A DNA stretch of 64,000 bases, from positions 1 to 64,000 of the forward strand of contig JADKCK010000023.1 in assembly GCA_016718845.1 (NCBI GenBank), in the 5' to 3' direction. This document shows, piece by piece, positions 16,270-24,749 of this stretch (positions within the stretch are counted from its first letter, which is position 1; each line of letters opens with the position of its first letter). The translations under genes and the position numbers were made by a program. The notes under the pieces were generated by a model that saw nothing but the letters and a program-made list of their open reading frames with translations, was not told the DNA's origin and made no database searches. Origin of the DNA: Sphingobacteriales bacterium (GTDB taxonomy: Bacteria; Bacteroidota; Bacteroidia; Chitinophagales; UBA2359).

Positions 16270-16956
16270 CTAGTTATTAACAATTATTTGCGCGCCTAAT
16301 GCTTGTGCGCCTGTGCCAGCTAAAAAGCCTTTAGCAAATACAGTATAAATTTTACCAGCTTCTAGCACTACGCCCGGCAAGGGCAATGCTACTGTTTGTG
16401 TGCCAGCTACCCGTACTTCTAGGTTATAAGTACCTGCGTCGAGTGGTGTAAAACTGGTTCCGTTTTTGAAAGAGATGTTTGGGAAAACGGCAGCTCCACC
16501 TGTTAATGCTACATCAACGGCGGGTGCGTCGGGCGAAAGGTGGATAAAACGAACATGTGCTTTGCCAGTTGCGGGTGTAGCAAGGTCGTCTTCAAACAAA
16601 AGCGGCTCGATATTGGCAACGGCATTGCCAGCAAATACCGAGTAATTTTTGTCTTTTACAAAAGTTACGTTGGTGTTGATAGCTGTTACTGCAGGATTTG
16701 CACCAGATACATTTACTTTAATGTTGCGCTGTCCGGCTTCTACATCTAAGTAAGCGGTGTTGTTCGGGAAAGTTAAAGCGGCAGCGTTAACTTTGGTATC
16801 ATCTACCAAAATATCTACACCGGGTGCATCGGGCGAGGCATGTACAACCAATACTTTTGCCATGTCCATTTCATCTTCGTCGTCGTTGCAGCCTGTAAAA
16901 ACAAGGGCAGAGGTAGCTACAAATAAAGCAGCTAAAAGGAAAAAAAGCTTTTTCAT
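16270..16956 (-). CDS. DUF4397 domain lipoprotein
   Basis: 228 residues. The lipobox VFTGC puts the lipidated Cys at residue 23; the next residues NDDEDEMD are acidic, as in the Bacteroidota lipoprotein export signal, so surface exposure is likely. Two similar halves, each with a (V/I)(V/H)xSPDAPxVDxxx motif (VHASPDAPGVDILVDD and IHLSPDAPAVDVALTG) and an AGxxNxxV turn, are the hallmark of DUF4397 beta-sandwich domains. Role unknown; such proteins are common surface lipoproteins. Its own terminator at 16214-16247 suggests a monocistronic unit. Confidence 0.9.
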   Translation of the reverse strand: MKKLFFLLAALFVATSALVFTGCNDDEDEMDMAKVLVVHASPDAPGVDILVDDTKVNAAALTFPNNTAYLDVEAGQRNIKVNVSGANPAVTAINTNVTFVKDKNYSVFAGNAVANIEPLLFEDDLATPATGKAHVRFIHLSPDAPAVDVALTGGAAVFPNISFKNGTSFTPLDAGTYNLEVRVAGTQTVALPLPGVVLEAGKIYTVFAKGFLAGTGAQALGAQIIVNN

Positions 16957-17126
16957 CTTGTCTAAAGATTTTTATTTGGATTAAAAAATAAATTGCTGTT
17001 TGAAATCAACGAACATATAACATCGGCAAACCCAAAAATGTTTTCACTTTGTTTAGCTTTTTTGAAAAAAAAGTAAACAAAATGTTTTTTGAGGCTATTT
17101 TAAACGCAAATTATGCCAAATATGCC

Positions 17127-17134
17127 TACCTTTG
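17127..17134 (+). promoter_or_regulatory. -7 box (TACCTTTG) for kdsB
   Basis: TACCTTTG matches TAnnTTTG and lies 20 bp before the ATG, so the leader would be very short. Confidence 0.5.
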
Positions 17135-17153
17135 CCATTAAAAATCATAAATC

Positions 17154-17897
17154 ATGATAGTTGGCATTATCCCTGCCCGTTATGCATCTACGCGTTTACC
17201 TGCCAAACCGCTTGCCGATATTGGCGGTCAAAGCATGATACAACGGGTATATTTACAGTGCCGAAAGGCAAATTTATTAGACGATGTTTGGGTAGCTACC
17301 GACGACACCCGCATTTTTGACCACGTTGCAGCCTTTGGGGGCAAAGCCATTTTAACCCAAGCCACCCACCAAAGTGGCACCGACCGCTGCGCCGAAGCCA
17401 TACAACTTTGCTGCCCTGATGCTAAAGTAGTTATCAATATACAAGGCGACGAGCCATTTATCAACCCTTTGCAAATTGACCATTTGGCACAACTGTTTGC
17501 TAATCCTGATGTTCAAATTGCCACCCTAATCAAAGCCATTAACAGCCACACCGAACTTTTCGACCCCTCGAAGCCCAAAGTGGTAGTGGATAAAAGCAAT
17601 AGAGCTATTTATTTTTCGCGCCATCCCATACCGTATCTGCGCAACATTGCCGAGCAAACACAGTGGCACCTGCATCACCCATTTTACAAACATATTGGTA
17701 TTTATGGATACCGCACCCACACCTTACAGCAGCTAACCCAATTGCCTATTGGCACCCTTGAGCAAGCCGAAAGCCTTGAACAATTGCGGTGGATTGAACA
17801 CGGCTACCAAATTTATACCAACATAACCGAACACGAAAGCCTATCAATAGATACACCCGAAGATTTGGAAAAAGCCAGAACAATGCTCGATTGTTAG
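17154..17897 (+). CDS. kdsB: 3-deoxy-manno-octulosonate cytidylyltransferase
   Basis: 247 residues, the usual length. It activates KDO with CTP to give CMP-KDO for lipopolysaccharide inner-core synthesis in the cytoplasm. The N-terminus GIIPARYASTRLPAKPLADIG is the nucleotide-binding block of the KdsB/CMP-NeuA family, and INIQGDEPFINP carries the Mg-binding QGDEP motif; THQSGTDRCAEA is also diagnostic. The monocistronic gene ends before a terminator shared with uppP. kdsC lies elsewhere in the window (43209-43709), so the KDO pathway is scattered. Confidence 0.95.
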   Translation: MIVGIIPARYASTRLPAKPLADIGGQSMIQRVYLQCRKANLLDDVWVATDDTRIFDHVAAFGGKAILTQATHQSGTDRCAEAIQLCCPDAKVVINIQGDEPFINPLQIDHLAQLFANPDVQIATLIKAINSHTELFDPSKPKVVVDKSNRAIYFSRHPIPYLRNIAEQTQWHLHHPFYKHIGIYGYRTHTLQQLTQLPIGTLEQAESLEQLRWIEHGYQIYTNITEHESLSIDTPEDLEKARTMLDC

Positions 17898-18046
17898 ATT
17901 TGCAGCGCGATTTTTACACACAAGGAGAACACGGATTTTATGGATTGGATACAGATTATGGAAAATTATTGCCTATCCATAATGCCATTTTCCGTGTTTC
18001 ACGGATGACCTATTTTGCCGCTCATTTAATAAACTTGGGTTAACAC

Positions 18047-18084
18047 AAAAATCGCCGATAAGAAGAATCCTATCGGCGGTTTTT
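18047..18084. terminator. Bidirectional terminator between kdsB and uppP
   Basis: AAAAATCGCCGATA and TATCGGCGGTTTTT arms with a 10-nt loop; convergent genes on both sides. Confidence 0.85.
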
Positions 18085-18102
18085 GCTTGGGGGCTTAAAA
18101 AG

Positions 18103-18873
18103 TTATTTTTGGAGGAGTAATATAGCTAAAATAGCCACACCTGCGGCAATACGATAAATGCCAAACCACCAAAAACCATATCGCGAAACAATAGCAATAA
18201 AGGTTTTTATGGCAATGGTTGCCACAATAAAAGCCACAATATTACCTACAACAAGCAAACCAAGGTTATCGGCAGTAATTTGGTTGTGGTGCTTAAGTAG
18301 GTCGTAGGCGGTAGCGGCAAACATGGTAGGTACGGCTAAAAAAAACGAAAACTCGGCGGCTTGTTTGCGGTTTAGCCCGTTAGCCATGCCACCAATAATG
18401 CTTGCTGCCGAGCGCGACACACCCGGTATCATGGCGATACACTGAAAAAAGCCAATTTTAAGGGCTGTTGAGTTGGTAATGGGTTGGTCGTATTTGCTAT
18501 CGGCTTTTGGAAACAAACTATCTACAAACAACAAAAATACGCCACCTATAATTAACATTACGCCTACGGTTGTTACACTGTCGAGCAGCGAGTCGATGTA
18601 ATCGCTTAACAAAAAGCCAATAACGGCAGCAGGTAAAAAGGCTACTAATAGCTTTACATAAAAATCGAAGGATTGTAAAAAGCGTTTCCAATACAATACC
18701 AATACGCTAAGAATGGCGCCAAACTGAATGCAAACAATAAATAGTTTGGTAAAATCGTTTTCGGCAATGCCCATTAAATGGTTGCCAATAATCATGTGAC
18801 CTGTCGATGAGATGGGCAAATACTCGGTAATACCCTCTATAATGGCTAAAATGATAGCCTGTAGTAGATTCAT
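18103..18873 (-). CDS. uppP: Undecaprenyl-diphosphatase
   Basis: 256 residues from the ATG at 18871-18873. Polytopic inner-membrane enzyme that dephosphorylates undecaprenyl pyrophosphate to recycle the lipid carrier for peptidoglycan and glycan export; loss or overexpression changes bacitracin sensitivity in other species. The conserved motifs EGITEYLPISSTGH (residues 13-26) and PGVSRSAASIIGG are present. A frame starting at 18912 would run through the TATCTTTG box at 18910-18917, so the shorter start is preferred. Confidence 0.95.
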   Translation of the reverse strand: MNLLQAIILAIIEGITEYLPISSTGHMIIGNHLMGIAENDFTKLFIVCIQFGAILSVLVLYWKRFLQSFDFYVKLLVAFLPAAVIGFLLSDYIDSLLDSVTTVGVMLIIGGVFLLFVDSLFPKADSKYDQPITNSTALKIGFFQCIAMIPGVSRSAASIIGGMANGLNRKQAAEFSFFLAVPTMFAATAYDLLKHHNQITADNLGLLVVGNIVAFIVATIAIKTFIAIVSRYGFWWFGIYRIAAGVAILAILLLQK

Positions 18874-18909
18874 AAAAGATGTTTTTGTAACTTTGTGCCT
18901 TATAAGCGG

Positions 18910-18917
18910 CAAAGATA
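18910..18917 (-). promoter_or_regulatory. -7 box (TATCTTTG) for uppP
   Basis: The minus strand reads TATCTTTG 37 bp before the chosen uppP ATG. Confidence 0.6.
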
Positions 18918-18925
18918 GAGAAAAT

Positions 18926-19020
18926 TAATTGTAAATGGTAAGTTGTAAATTGTAAATAAATTCCCCTCTTGGGAGGGGCAGGGGTGGTAAATGATAAATT
19001 GTAATCTGTAAATGGTAAGT
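18926..19020. repeat. TTGTAAAT-type units flanking a GC palindrome
   Basis: TTGTAAATGGTAAG and TTGTAAAT units surround a palindrome at about 18961-18994 (AAATTCCCCTC...GAGGGGCAGGGGTGG). The same palindrome is at 3745-3776 and, inside bshC, at 53002-53033. Confidence 0.75.
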
Positions 19021-19026
19021 TGTGTG

Positions 19027-19128
19027 CTGCAGCGCTTACTTTTACACTGGGGGTGCCACCTACTTGTCGAATTAGGGAGTGCTAATCATCACCCCCAAAA
19101 AAGACATTTACCGCGTTAAGCGGGGCAG
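19027..19128 (+). repeat. GGGGGTG/CACCCCC element, copy A (short form)
   Basis: Contains CTGGGGGTGCCACC, a 30-nt variable loop, ATCACCCCCAAAAAAGACAT and CCGCGTTAAGCGGGG. GGGGGTG pairs with CACCCCC and CCGC pairs with GCGG, giving two adjacent hairpins. It corresponds to the central and right part of the 180-bp copies at 23522, 26972 and 63281. Confidence 0.85.
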
Positions 19129-19197
19129 CCTAAGCCTTGTATTTTAGGGCTTTTATTGAACTAATCACTAAATTCAAAAATCACGCCAAAATATAAC

Positions 19198-20190
19198 ATG
19201 AGTCAAGACATTCGCCACGATTGGACGCGCGACGAAATCGCTGCCATCTATCATTCTCCTTTGCTCGATTTAGTGTATCGGGCAGCTACCACACACCGAC
19301 AACACCACGACCCACAAGAGGTGCAGGTGTGCAAGTTGTTGAGCATAAAAACGGGCGGTTGCTCGGAGGATTGTGCTTATTGCCCGCAGGCTGCTCGGTA
19401 TCATACCGATGTTAATGTACAACCACTTTTGCCCTACAGCGAGGTCATACACAACGCCCTACAAGCCAAAGAAGCTGGCTCGACCCGTTTTTGTATGGGT
19501 GCCGCTTGGCGCGAGGTGCGCGACAATGCCCATTTTGATAGGGTAATTGAAATGGTAAAAGGTATTAACGCCCTTGGTATGGAGGTTTGCTGCACACTGG
19601 GTATGCTTACCGAAAGCCAAGCCCAACGCCTAAAAGAGGCTGGTTTGTATGCTTATAACCATAACATCGACTCGTCGGAGGAGTTTTACGAAAAAATTAT
19701 TACCACCCGCACCTACGCCGACCGCCTACAAACCCTCGAAAATGTACGTAATGCAGGCATATCGGTGTGTTGTGGTGGCATTGTGGGCATGGGCGAAACA
19801 CCCGCCGACCGCATAGGCATGTTGCACACCCTGGCTACATTGCCCGAACACCCCGAGTCGGTGCCCGTTAACTCGTTGGTAAGCGTTGATGGTACGCCCC
19901 TCGAAAACCGCGAGCGGGTATCTATGTGGGACGTTATACGCACCATTGCCACCGCCCGTATATTGATGCCTAAAGCAATGGTTAGATTGTCGGCAGGACG
20001 CAACGAAATGAGCGACGCCGAACAGGCTTTTTGCTTTATGGCAGGAGCAAACTCGATTTTTGCAGGTGATAAACTGCTTACTACACCTAACCCCAACTGG
20101 GACCGCGACGGCGAAATGTTTGATTTGCTGGGACTAAAACAACGCCCCGCTTTTAAGCACGAACACCAACAAACTCAGGCAATGGTGTAG
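19198..20190 (+). CDS. bioB: Biotin synthase
   Basis: 330 residues. Radical-SAM enzyme that inserts sulfur into dethiobiotin. The radical-SAM cluster motif C55-xxx-C59-xx-C62 (GGCSEDCAYCPQ) and the conserved blocks MGAAWREVRD, YNHNIDSSEEFY, CCGGIVGMGE and VRLSAGRNEMS, the last containing the Arg that binds the [2Fe-2S] cluster, are all present. The other bio genes are not in the window. PPK2 follows 78 bp downstream and may be read through, but without functional link. Confidence 0.95.
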   Translation: MSQDIRHDWTRDEIAAIYHSPLLDLVYRAATTHRQHHDPQEVQVCKLLSIKTGGCSEDCAYCPQAARYHTDVNVQPLLPYSEVIHNALQAKEAGSTRFCMGAAWREVRDNAHFDRVIEMVKGINALGMEVCCTLGMLTESQAQRLKEAGLYAYNHNIDSSEEFYEKIITTRTYADRLQTLENVRNAGISVCCGGIVGMGETPADRIGMLHTLATLPEHPESVPVNSLVSVDGTPLENRERVSMWDVIRTIATARILMPKAMVRLSAGRNEMSDAEQAFCFMAGANSIFAGDKLLTTPNPNWDRDGEMFDLLGLKQRPAFKHEHQQTQAMV

Positions 20191-20268
20191 CAAAATAGGC
20201 GAAGCACAAAATCATCAAATCTAAACTTAATTTTTATTGCTTTTTATTTTAATATAATTTCAAAAATC

Positions 20269-21069
20269 ATGTCAAAAAAATACGACCTTAACAGCATTTC
20301 GACCAAAGCGCCTAGCCACATTAGTAAAGAAGAAGCCCAGAATGCAATGAAAGACTTAACCAAAGAGTTTGACGAATTGCAAAACCGACTGTATGCCGAA
20401 GGTAAACAAAGCCTGTTAATTGTAATGCAAGGCTTAGACGGTAGCGGTAAAGACGGAGCCATAAAATCGGTATTTAAAGGCATCAATCCCCAAGGGTTAA
20501 GTGTGGTGTCGTTTAAAAAACCAACACCCGAAGAAATGGGACACGACTTTTTGTGGCGTGTACACAAACATGCCCCAATGGATGGTTATATACAAATATT
20601 TAATCGCTCGCACTACGAAGAGGTTTTAGTGGTGCGTGTAGATGGCTATATTGACGATGCAACAGCCCAAAAACGTTTTGAAATAATTAACCATTTCGAG
20701 CAATTGTTGGTATCAAACGGCACCCAAATTATCAAATTTTACATGCACGTATCGTCAAAAGAGCAACTCGAACGTTTTGCCGAGCGCATGACGGTGCCGC
20801 AAAAAATGTGGAAATACGGACCCGAAGATTTGGAAAAACACAAACAACGCGAGCAGTATATTAAAGTGTACGAAGAAGCCTTAGAGCATTGCGGACCTGA
20901 TTTTCCGTGGGTAGTAGTGCCGTGCGACCAAAACTGGTACAAAGAATACCTTATTCTTAAAACCATTGTCGAAACACTACGCGACATGAATCCACAATAT
21001 CCAAAGGCAAAAATAGATATTACCGACCCTACTGTTAAGGCATTTATTAGTAAGTACGGCAAAAAATAA
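20269..21069 (+). CDS. Polyphosphate kinase 2 family protein
   Basis: 266 residues. PPK2 enzymes move phosphate between polyphosphate and nucleoside mono- or diphosphates in the cytoplasm. Walker A GLDGSGKDG at residues 55-63 and the conserved IFNRSHYEEVLVVRV block (Walker B region) and lid region RMTVPQKMWKYGPEDLEKH are present; a single PPK2 domain of about 230 residues is the usual size. Class (I-III) and nucleotide preference cannot be read with certainty. The next gene starts 27 bp downstream, so co-transcription is likely. Confidence 0.9.
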   Translation: MSKKYDLNSISTKAPSHISKEEAQNAMKDLTKEFDELQNRLYAEGKQSLLIVMQGLDGSGKDGAIKSVFKGINPQGLSVVSFKKPTPEEMGHDFLWRVHKHAPMDGYIQIFNRSHYEEVLVVRVDGYIDDATAQKRFEIINHFEQLLVSNGTQIIKFYMHVSSKEQLERFAERMTVPQKMWKYGPEDLEKHKQREQYIKVYEEALEHCGPDFPWVVVPCDQNWYKEYLILKTIVETLRDMNPQYPKAKIDITDPTVKAFISKYGKK

Positions 21070-21096
21070 CTAAGCAGATACCAATTTATACACTCA

Positions 21097-22050
21097 ATGA
21101 AACACTATTTAGTAACAGGTGGCGCCGGCTTTATAGGTAGCCACCTGATTGATTACTTGAGTTTGCAACCCAATACCCAAATTACTTGTTTAGATAATTT
21201 TGACCCGTTTTACAGCATCGAAACCAAAAAAGCAAATATCAAAACTCATTTAAATAAAAATTATTTTAAATTAGTAGAAGCAGATATTTGCGATTATACT
21301 GCCCTATCGGAGTTGCTAACCGACCGCTACGATGCCATTATACACTTAGCTGCCAAAGCAGGTGTGCGCCCAAGCCTCGACCGCCCCCGCGAGTATTATG
21401 CTACCAATGTTGGCGGTACGCAAAATTTGTTGGAGTTTGCCAAACAACGACACATTAGGCAGTTTGTTTTTGCATCGTCGAGCAGTGTTTATGGTACTAA
21501 CCCCAATGTGCCATGGAGCGAAGAAGACACCAATTTTGCACCCATTAGCCCATACGCATCTACCAAAGTATCTGCCGAAATGTTGGGGCATGTGTATGCG
21601 CATTTGTACGACATACGTTTTATTGCATTGCGCTTTTTTACAGTGTATGGTCCTCGTCAACGCCCCGATTTGGCTATCCATAAATTTACACGATTGCTTT
21701 TTGATAGTCAACCCATACCTTTTTATGGCAATGGCACTACCCGCCGCGATTATACTTTTGTAGCAGATATTGTGCAAGGTATTTGGGCAGCTATTAACTA
21801 CCGAAAAAGCAAATTTGAACTAATAAATTTGGGCAATAACCAAACCATAGCTCTTGCCGACCTAGTGCGCACCATAGAGCGCACCACTAACCGAACTGCC
21901 AAACTGCAATACTTGCCCGAACAACCCGGCGACGTGCCGCAAACTTATGCCAACATAAATAAAGCTAAAAATTTACTAGGCTATCAACCTACTACCAACA
22001 TCGAAACAGGTATCGAGCGTTTTGTAGAATGGTTTGAAAAAATAAGTTAA
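21097..22050 (+). CDS. NAD-dependent epimerase/dehydratase (extended SDR), UDP-glucuronate epimerase-like
   Basis: 317 residues. An extended short-chain dehydrogenase acting on nucleotide sugars. GGAGFIGSHL at residues 8-17 is the NAD-binding motif; SSSSVYG at 127-133 and Y153-xxx-K157 (SPYASTK) form the catalytic set; the RFFTVYGPRQRPDLAIHKFT block is typical of UDP-glucuronate 4-epimerases. The product would feed capsule or exopolysaccharide synthesis; no glycosyltransferases are nearby. It is last in a short run of plus-strand genes that ends at the hairpin 22091-22140. Confidence 0.85.
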   Translation: MKHYLVTGGAGFIGSHLIDYLSLQPNTQITCLDNFDPFYSIETKKANIKTHLNKNYFKLVEADICDYTALSELLTDRYDAIIHLAAKAGVRPSLDRPREYYATNVGGTQNLLEFAKQRHIRQFVFASSSSVYGTNPNVPWSEEDTNFAPISPYASTKVSAEMLGHVYAHLYDIRFIALRFFTVYGPRQRPDLAIHKFTRLLFDSQPIPFYGNGTTRRDYTFVADIVQGIWAAINYRKSKFELINLGNNQTIALADLVRTIERTTNRTAKLQYLPEQPGDVPQTYANINKAKNLLGYQPTTNIETGIERFVEWFEKIS

Positions 22051-22090
22051 TAACAAGCTACTATTTTGAGTCTATGATAAAAACAAGTTT

Positions 22091-22140
22091 AAAAGCAATA
22101 TACCTATCGCTTAGTTTTACGATTGGTATATTGCTTTTTT
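22091..22140 (+). terminator. Rho-independent terminator after the SDR gene
   Basis: AAAAGCAATATACC and GGTATATTGCTTTT arms with an inner ATCG/CGAT pairing, followed by TT. It lies 41 bp past the stop codon. Confidence 0.8.
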
Positions 22141-22197
22141 ATGTAACAATTAAAATATATTCGCTGACTTGTGCGGCACTTACAGTGCTAATAAAAA

Positions 22198-23406
22198 CTA
22201 ATTATTGTTTGCAATAATGCCTTTACGCCATTCAAAAACGGCATCGTGCCAGTTTACATCGTAGGTAGCGCTGCGTTCTAAAAAATACTGTTTGTCGAAG
22301 GGGGTATTTTTAAGTGCGAAACTAAAAAATAAATTACCACGGGCAGAGCTGGTATATTGCCAAATTTCGGTGCCTTTATCTATCCAAACAGCATTTGGCT
22401 CGCCATAAATAATGTAAATAAGTCCTTGGTCGGTTTTCCAACCTTCTTTGTAAGTGGTAAATAATTGATTGGCGCGTTGCACCCGTCCGTAATATTCTTT
22501 TATTAGTAGTTTTCCTCTGTCGGTGCTACCTGCATGTTTTAACCAAAAGTCGTCGATAGCTAATTTAATATTAGGCGAATTTATGAGTTGATTATACTCT
22601 TCGTTTTTGGTGATATAGCGCGTTACGGTGGCTAAATCGGTGGCAGATGTTAGCTTAGGGAAATTATCGTCGGTACAAACCAATACAAAAGGTGGGGTAT
22701 TTGGCTCATTAATGGGTGTAAAAAGGTAAGTGCCAGTTTGGTATAAAGCAACAGGATTATTTGTTATAAAACTGCTGTCGGGCGTATTTGGGTAATGATT
22801 GCTTTGCTCCATAAATGGTGGCAATGCCAAATTTTTTATGGATTTATAGTACAAAACTTGCCATTGTGTGGTGTTTTGTTGTTGATATTGTAACCTAAAA
22901 ATAGTATTTTCTTTTACGTATTTATCAAACAAGGGCTTATTGTTTAGGTCGGTTAATAGGTAGTTGTGTTTGCTTTCGGAGGCATTAATAATCCATTTGT
23001 TTCGGAGTAGTTTAGTGCCATTTTGGTCTTGTACAAAAACATGTAGTCTGTAATTATTATTTAAGGGTAATTTACAGGTGTATTGAAGGGTTATTTTAGT
23101 ACTGTTGCTATGTGCTACTTTAAATTGTGTGGTGGCGGTGCCAATGGGTGTTTTAGGTTTATCCAAATCGTACCATTGATAGTTGAGCATTAAATGCCAT
23201 TGGTTATTGGCATTGGGCAAAAAATCTTGTGTAGGTATTTGTAAATATACAAGGGTGCTATCATTAGCCAATTTATAAAGTTTATACTCTATTTGTTGGT
23301 TCATGGTTCGGTTTTGGTATTGATAGGCGAAGTTGTTAGCGGTTTTTCGGTTGTTAAAACAACTTGTTAAAAATAATAGTATCGTAATTATAATATACTG
23401 TTTCAT
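22198..23406 (-). CDS. GWxTD domain lipoprotein
   Basis: 402 residues from the ATG at 23404-23406. The lipobox LTSC puts the lipid on Cys16. A central Ig-like half (tandem beta-strands, residues about 40-260) is followed by the C-terminal GWxTD domain: GWKTDQGLIYIIYGEPNAV then IWQYTSSARGNLFF. GWxTD proteins are periplasm- or outer-membrane-facing lipoproteins of Bacteroidota with unknown biochemical role. A terminator and a copy of the GGGGGTG element lie upstream. Monocistronic. Confidence 0.85.
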   Translation of the reverse strand: MKQYIIITILLFLTSCFNNRKTANNFAYQYQNRTMNQQIEYKLYKLANDSTLVYLQIPTQDFLPNANNQWHLMLNYQWYDLDKPKTPIGTATTQFKVAHSNSTKITLQYTCKLPLNNNYRLHVFVQDQNGTKLLRNKWIINASESKHNYLLTDLNNKPLFDKYVKENTIFRLQYQQQNTTQWQVLYYKSIKNLALPPFMEQSNHYPNTPDSSFITNNPVALYQTGTYLFTPINEPNTPPFVLVCTDDNFPKLTSATDLATVTRYITKNEEYNQLINSPNIKLAIDDFWLKHAGSTDRGKLLIKEYYGRVQRANQLFTTYKEGWKTDQGLIYIIYGEPNAVWIDKGTEIWQYTSSARGNLFFSFALKNTPFDKQYFLERSATYDVNWHDAVFEWRKGIIANNN

Positions 23407-23465
23407 TTGGTTGAAATTTTTGCACCAATATACGGACAATAAGTGAATAAATAGGTATTACGCCT

Positions 23466-23502
23466 AAAAAAACGTCTAACAGTTATGCTGTTAGACGTTT
23501 TT
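23466..23502. terminator. Hairpin between the GWxTD gene and a GGGGGTG element
   Basis: AAAAACGTCTAACAG/CTGTTAGACGTTTTT arms with loop TTATG. It lies upstream of the GWxTD start and about 255 bp from the end of the propeller-like gene, so it may terminate transcripts from that side or be a repeat. Confidence 0.6.
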
Positions 23503-23521
23503 GGGTTTTTATAAGCAACAA

Positions 23522-23702
23522 TTTGATACAGACCTTGAAACGTTGTGCTTTGGGTGTTTGCGCTTGCTTTGCTTTGGGGGTGCCATAGACCGTGCAAATA
23601 GGGTAAGCCAATAATCACCCCCAAAAAAGATCGATTCCGCGTCAAGCGGGGTAACCAAATTTATTTAAACAACTAATATGAAATAGATAGGTACTAGTTA
23701 CT
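23522..23702 (+). repeat. GGGGGTG/CACCCCC element, copy B (full length)
   Basis: About 181 bp. It starts TTTGATACAGAC, passes TGTTTGCGCTTGCTTTG, GGGGGTGCCATAG, TAAGCCAATAATCACCCCC, AAAAAAGATCGATTCCGCGT CAAGCGGGG and ends with AACTAATATGAAATAGATAGG TACTAG. It is alignable end to end with copy F and with the reverse complement of copy C. The minus-strand frame starting LTRNRSFLGV in this element is interrupted in copy A and is not considered a gene. Confidence 0.9.
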
Positions 23703-23757
23703 TAAGTCGGCATCAAAATAAGAACGAAGCATGAGCTAAATTAGACAGCTAAAATCC

Positions 23758-24663
23758 TTATTTTATAGTTACCATACCTTTTAAAGCGCTGGTAAAGTTG
23801 GGTTTGATGGTTCCGGCTTCGGGTTTAGCAAAAATATGTTCGCTGCTTGTTACAATACCTACCGCAGTGCCGCCAGTTTGTGCATTGTAATACACAATTT
23901 TACCATTTATGTTGGTTAAATGCGTAAAACCTTTGGGGAAACCATCGGCTTGGTAAGTTTTTATGGTTTGATGCTCGTTGTTAGGTGGCAACATGCCCAA
24001 AACGGCAGCACCTGTGTTGGCATTATAGTAAATAATTTTACCTTCAACCGACACTAAGCTTGTCCAACCTGGGGTAAATTTACCAGCTTCGTAATTTTTT
24101 GCAATTTGTGGCATACCATCCGATGCGATACTACCTATGGCAGCGGCACCTGTGGCGCTGTTGTAGTATACTATTTTGGTAGCACCAGCTACGGTATTTA
24201 CGGCAATAATGTGTGTCCAACCTTTTGGAAGGGTGCCAGCCGGAAACGATTTTAAGTTTTTGTACTCGTTGTTAGCGGTTACCGAACCTACATTACCCGA
24301 GCCGTCGGTGGCGTTGTAACATAATACTCTGCCGCTGTTTAAGCCTATCAAATGAGTGTAGCCTGTTGGCAATTTGCCCACATCAAAGGTGTTGTTTACC
24401 TTTAAATCGGTGGCGGTAACGGTGGCAATAGCTCCGGCACCTGTTTTGTTGTTGTAAAGTAGCACTTTGCCACCCGTATGAACGGCATTTGTCCAATCTT
24501 TACCCAATAAATCAACCGATTCTTTGACAACGCTTAATCCGTTGTCCGCACCCAATGCCACAATAGCTGCACTGCCATCGGTGCTGTTGTAATACAAAGC
24601 GTTTTGTGCCTTAGCTGTTAATACAGTCAAAGACAAGATAGCAAATAAGAGGAAATTTTTCAT
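23758..24663 (-). CDS. Secreted six-repeat beta-propeller-like protein
   Basis: 301 residues with a signal peptide (residues 1-19, ending AKAQ). Six internal repeats of about 46 residues are marked by YYN/LYN/CYN at residues 24, 69, 115, 166, 212 and 258, each followed by xxTGxAAxG and preceded by a (G)(W/F)THxxxxxGKI block. Such WTHI...GKIVYYN units resemble tachylectin-like or bacterial propeller repeats, so a six-bladed ring with sugar binding is possible; that is inference. No T9SS domain or lipobox, so it is probably periplasmic or released. Monocistronic. Confidence 0.7.
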   Translation of the reverse strand: MKNFLLFAILSLTVLTAKAQNALYYNSTDGSAAIVALGADNGLSVVKESVDLLGKDWTNAVHTGGKVLLYNNKTGAGAIATVTATDLKVNNTFDVGKLPTGYTHLIGLNSGRVLCYNATDGSGNVGSVTANNEYKNLKSFPAGTLPKGWTHIIAVNTVAGATKIVYYNSATGAAAIGSIASDGMPQIAKNYEAGKFTPGWTSLVSVEGKIIYYNANTGAAVLGMLPPNNEHQTIKTYQADGFPKGFTHLTNINGKIVYYNAQTGGTAVGIVTSSEHIFAKPEAGTIKPNFTSALKGMVTIK

Positions 24664-24749
24664 TTAAACAGATTATTTTTAAGATTTGTTAATTGATATT
24701 AAAATTATTTTTAATGTTTTTGATTGATGATTAGCATCAATTTGTGTTG

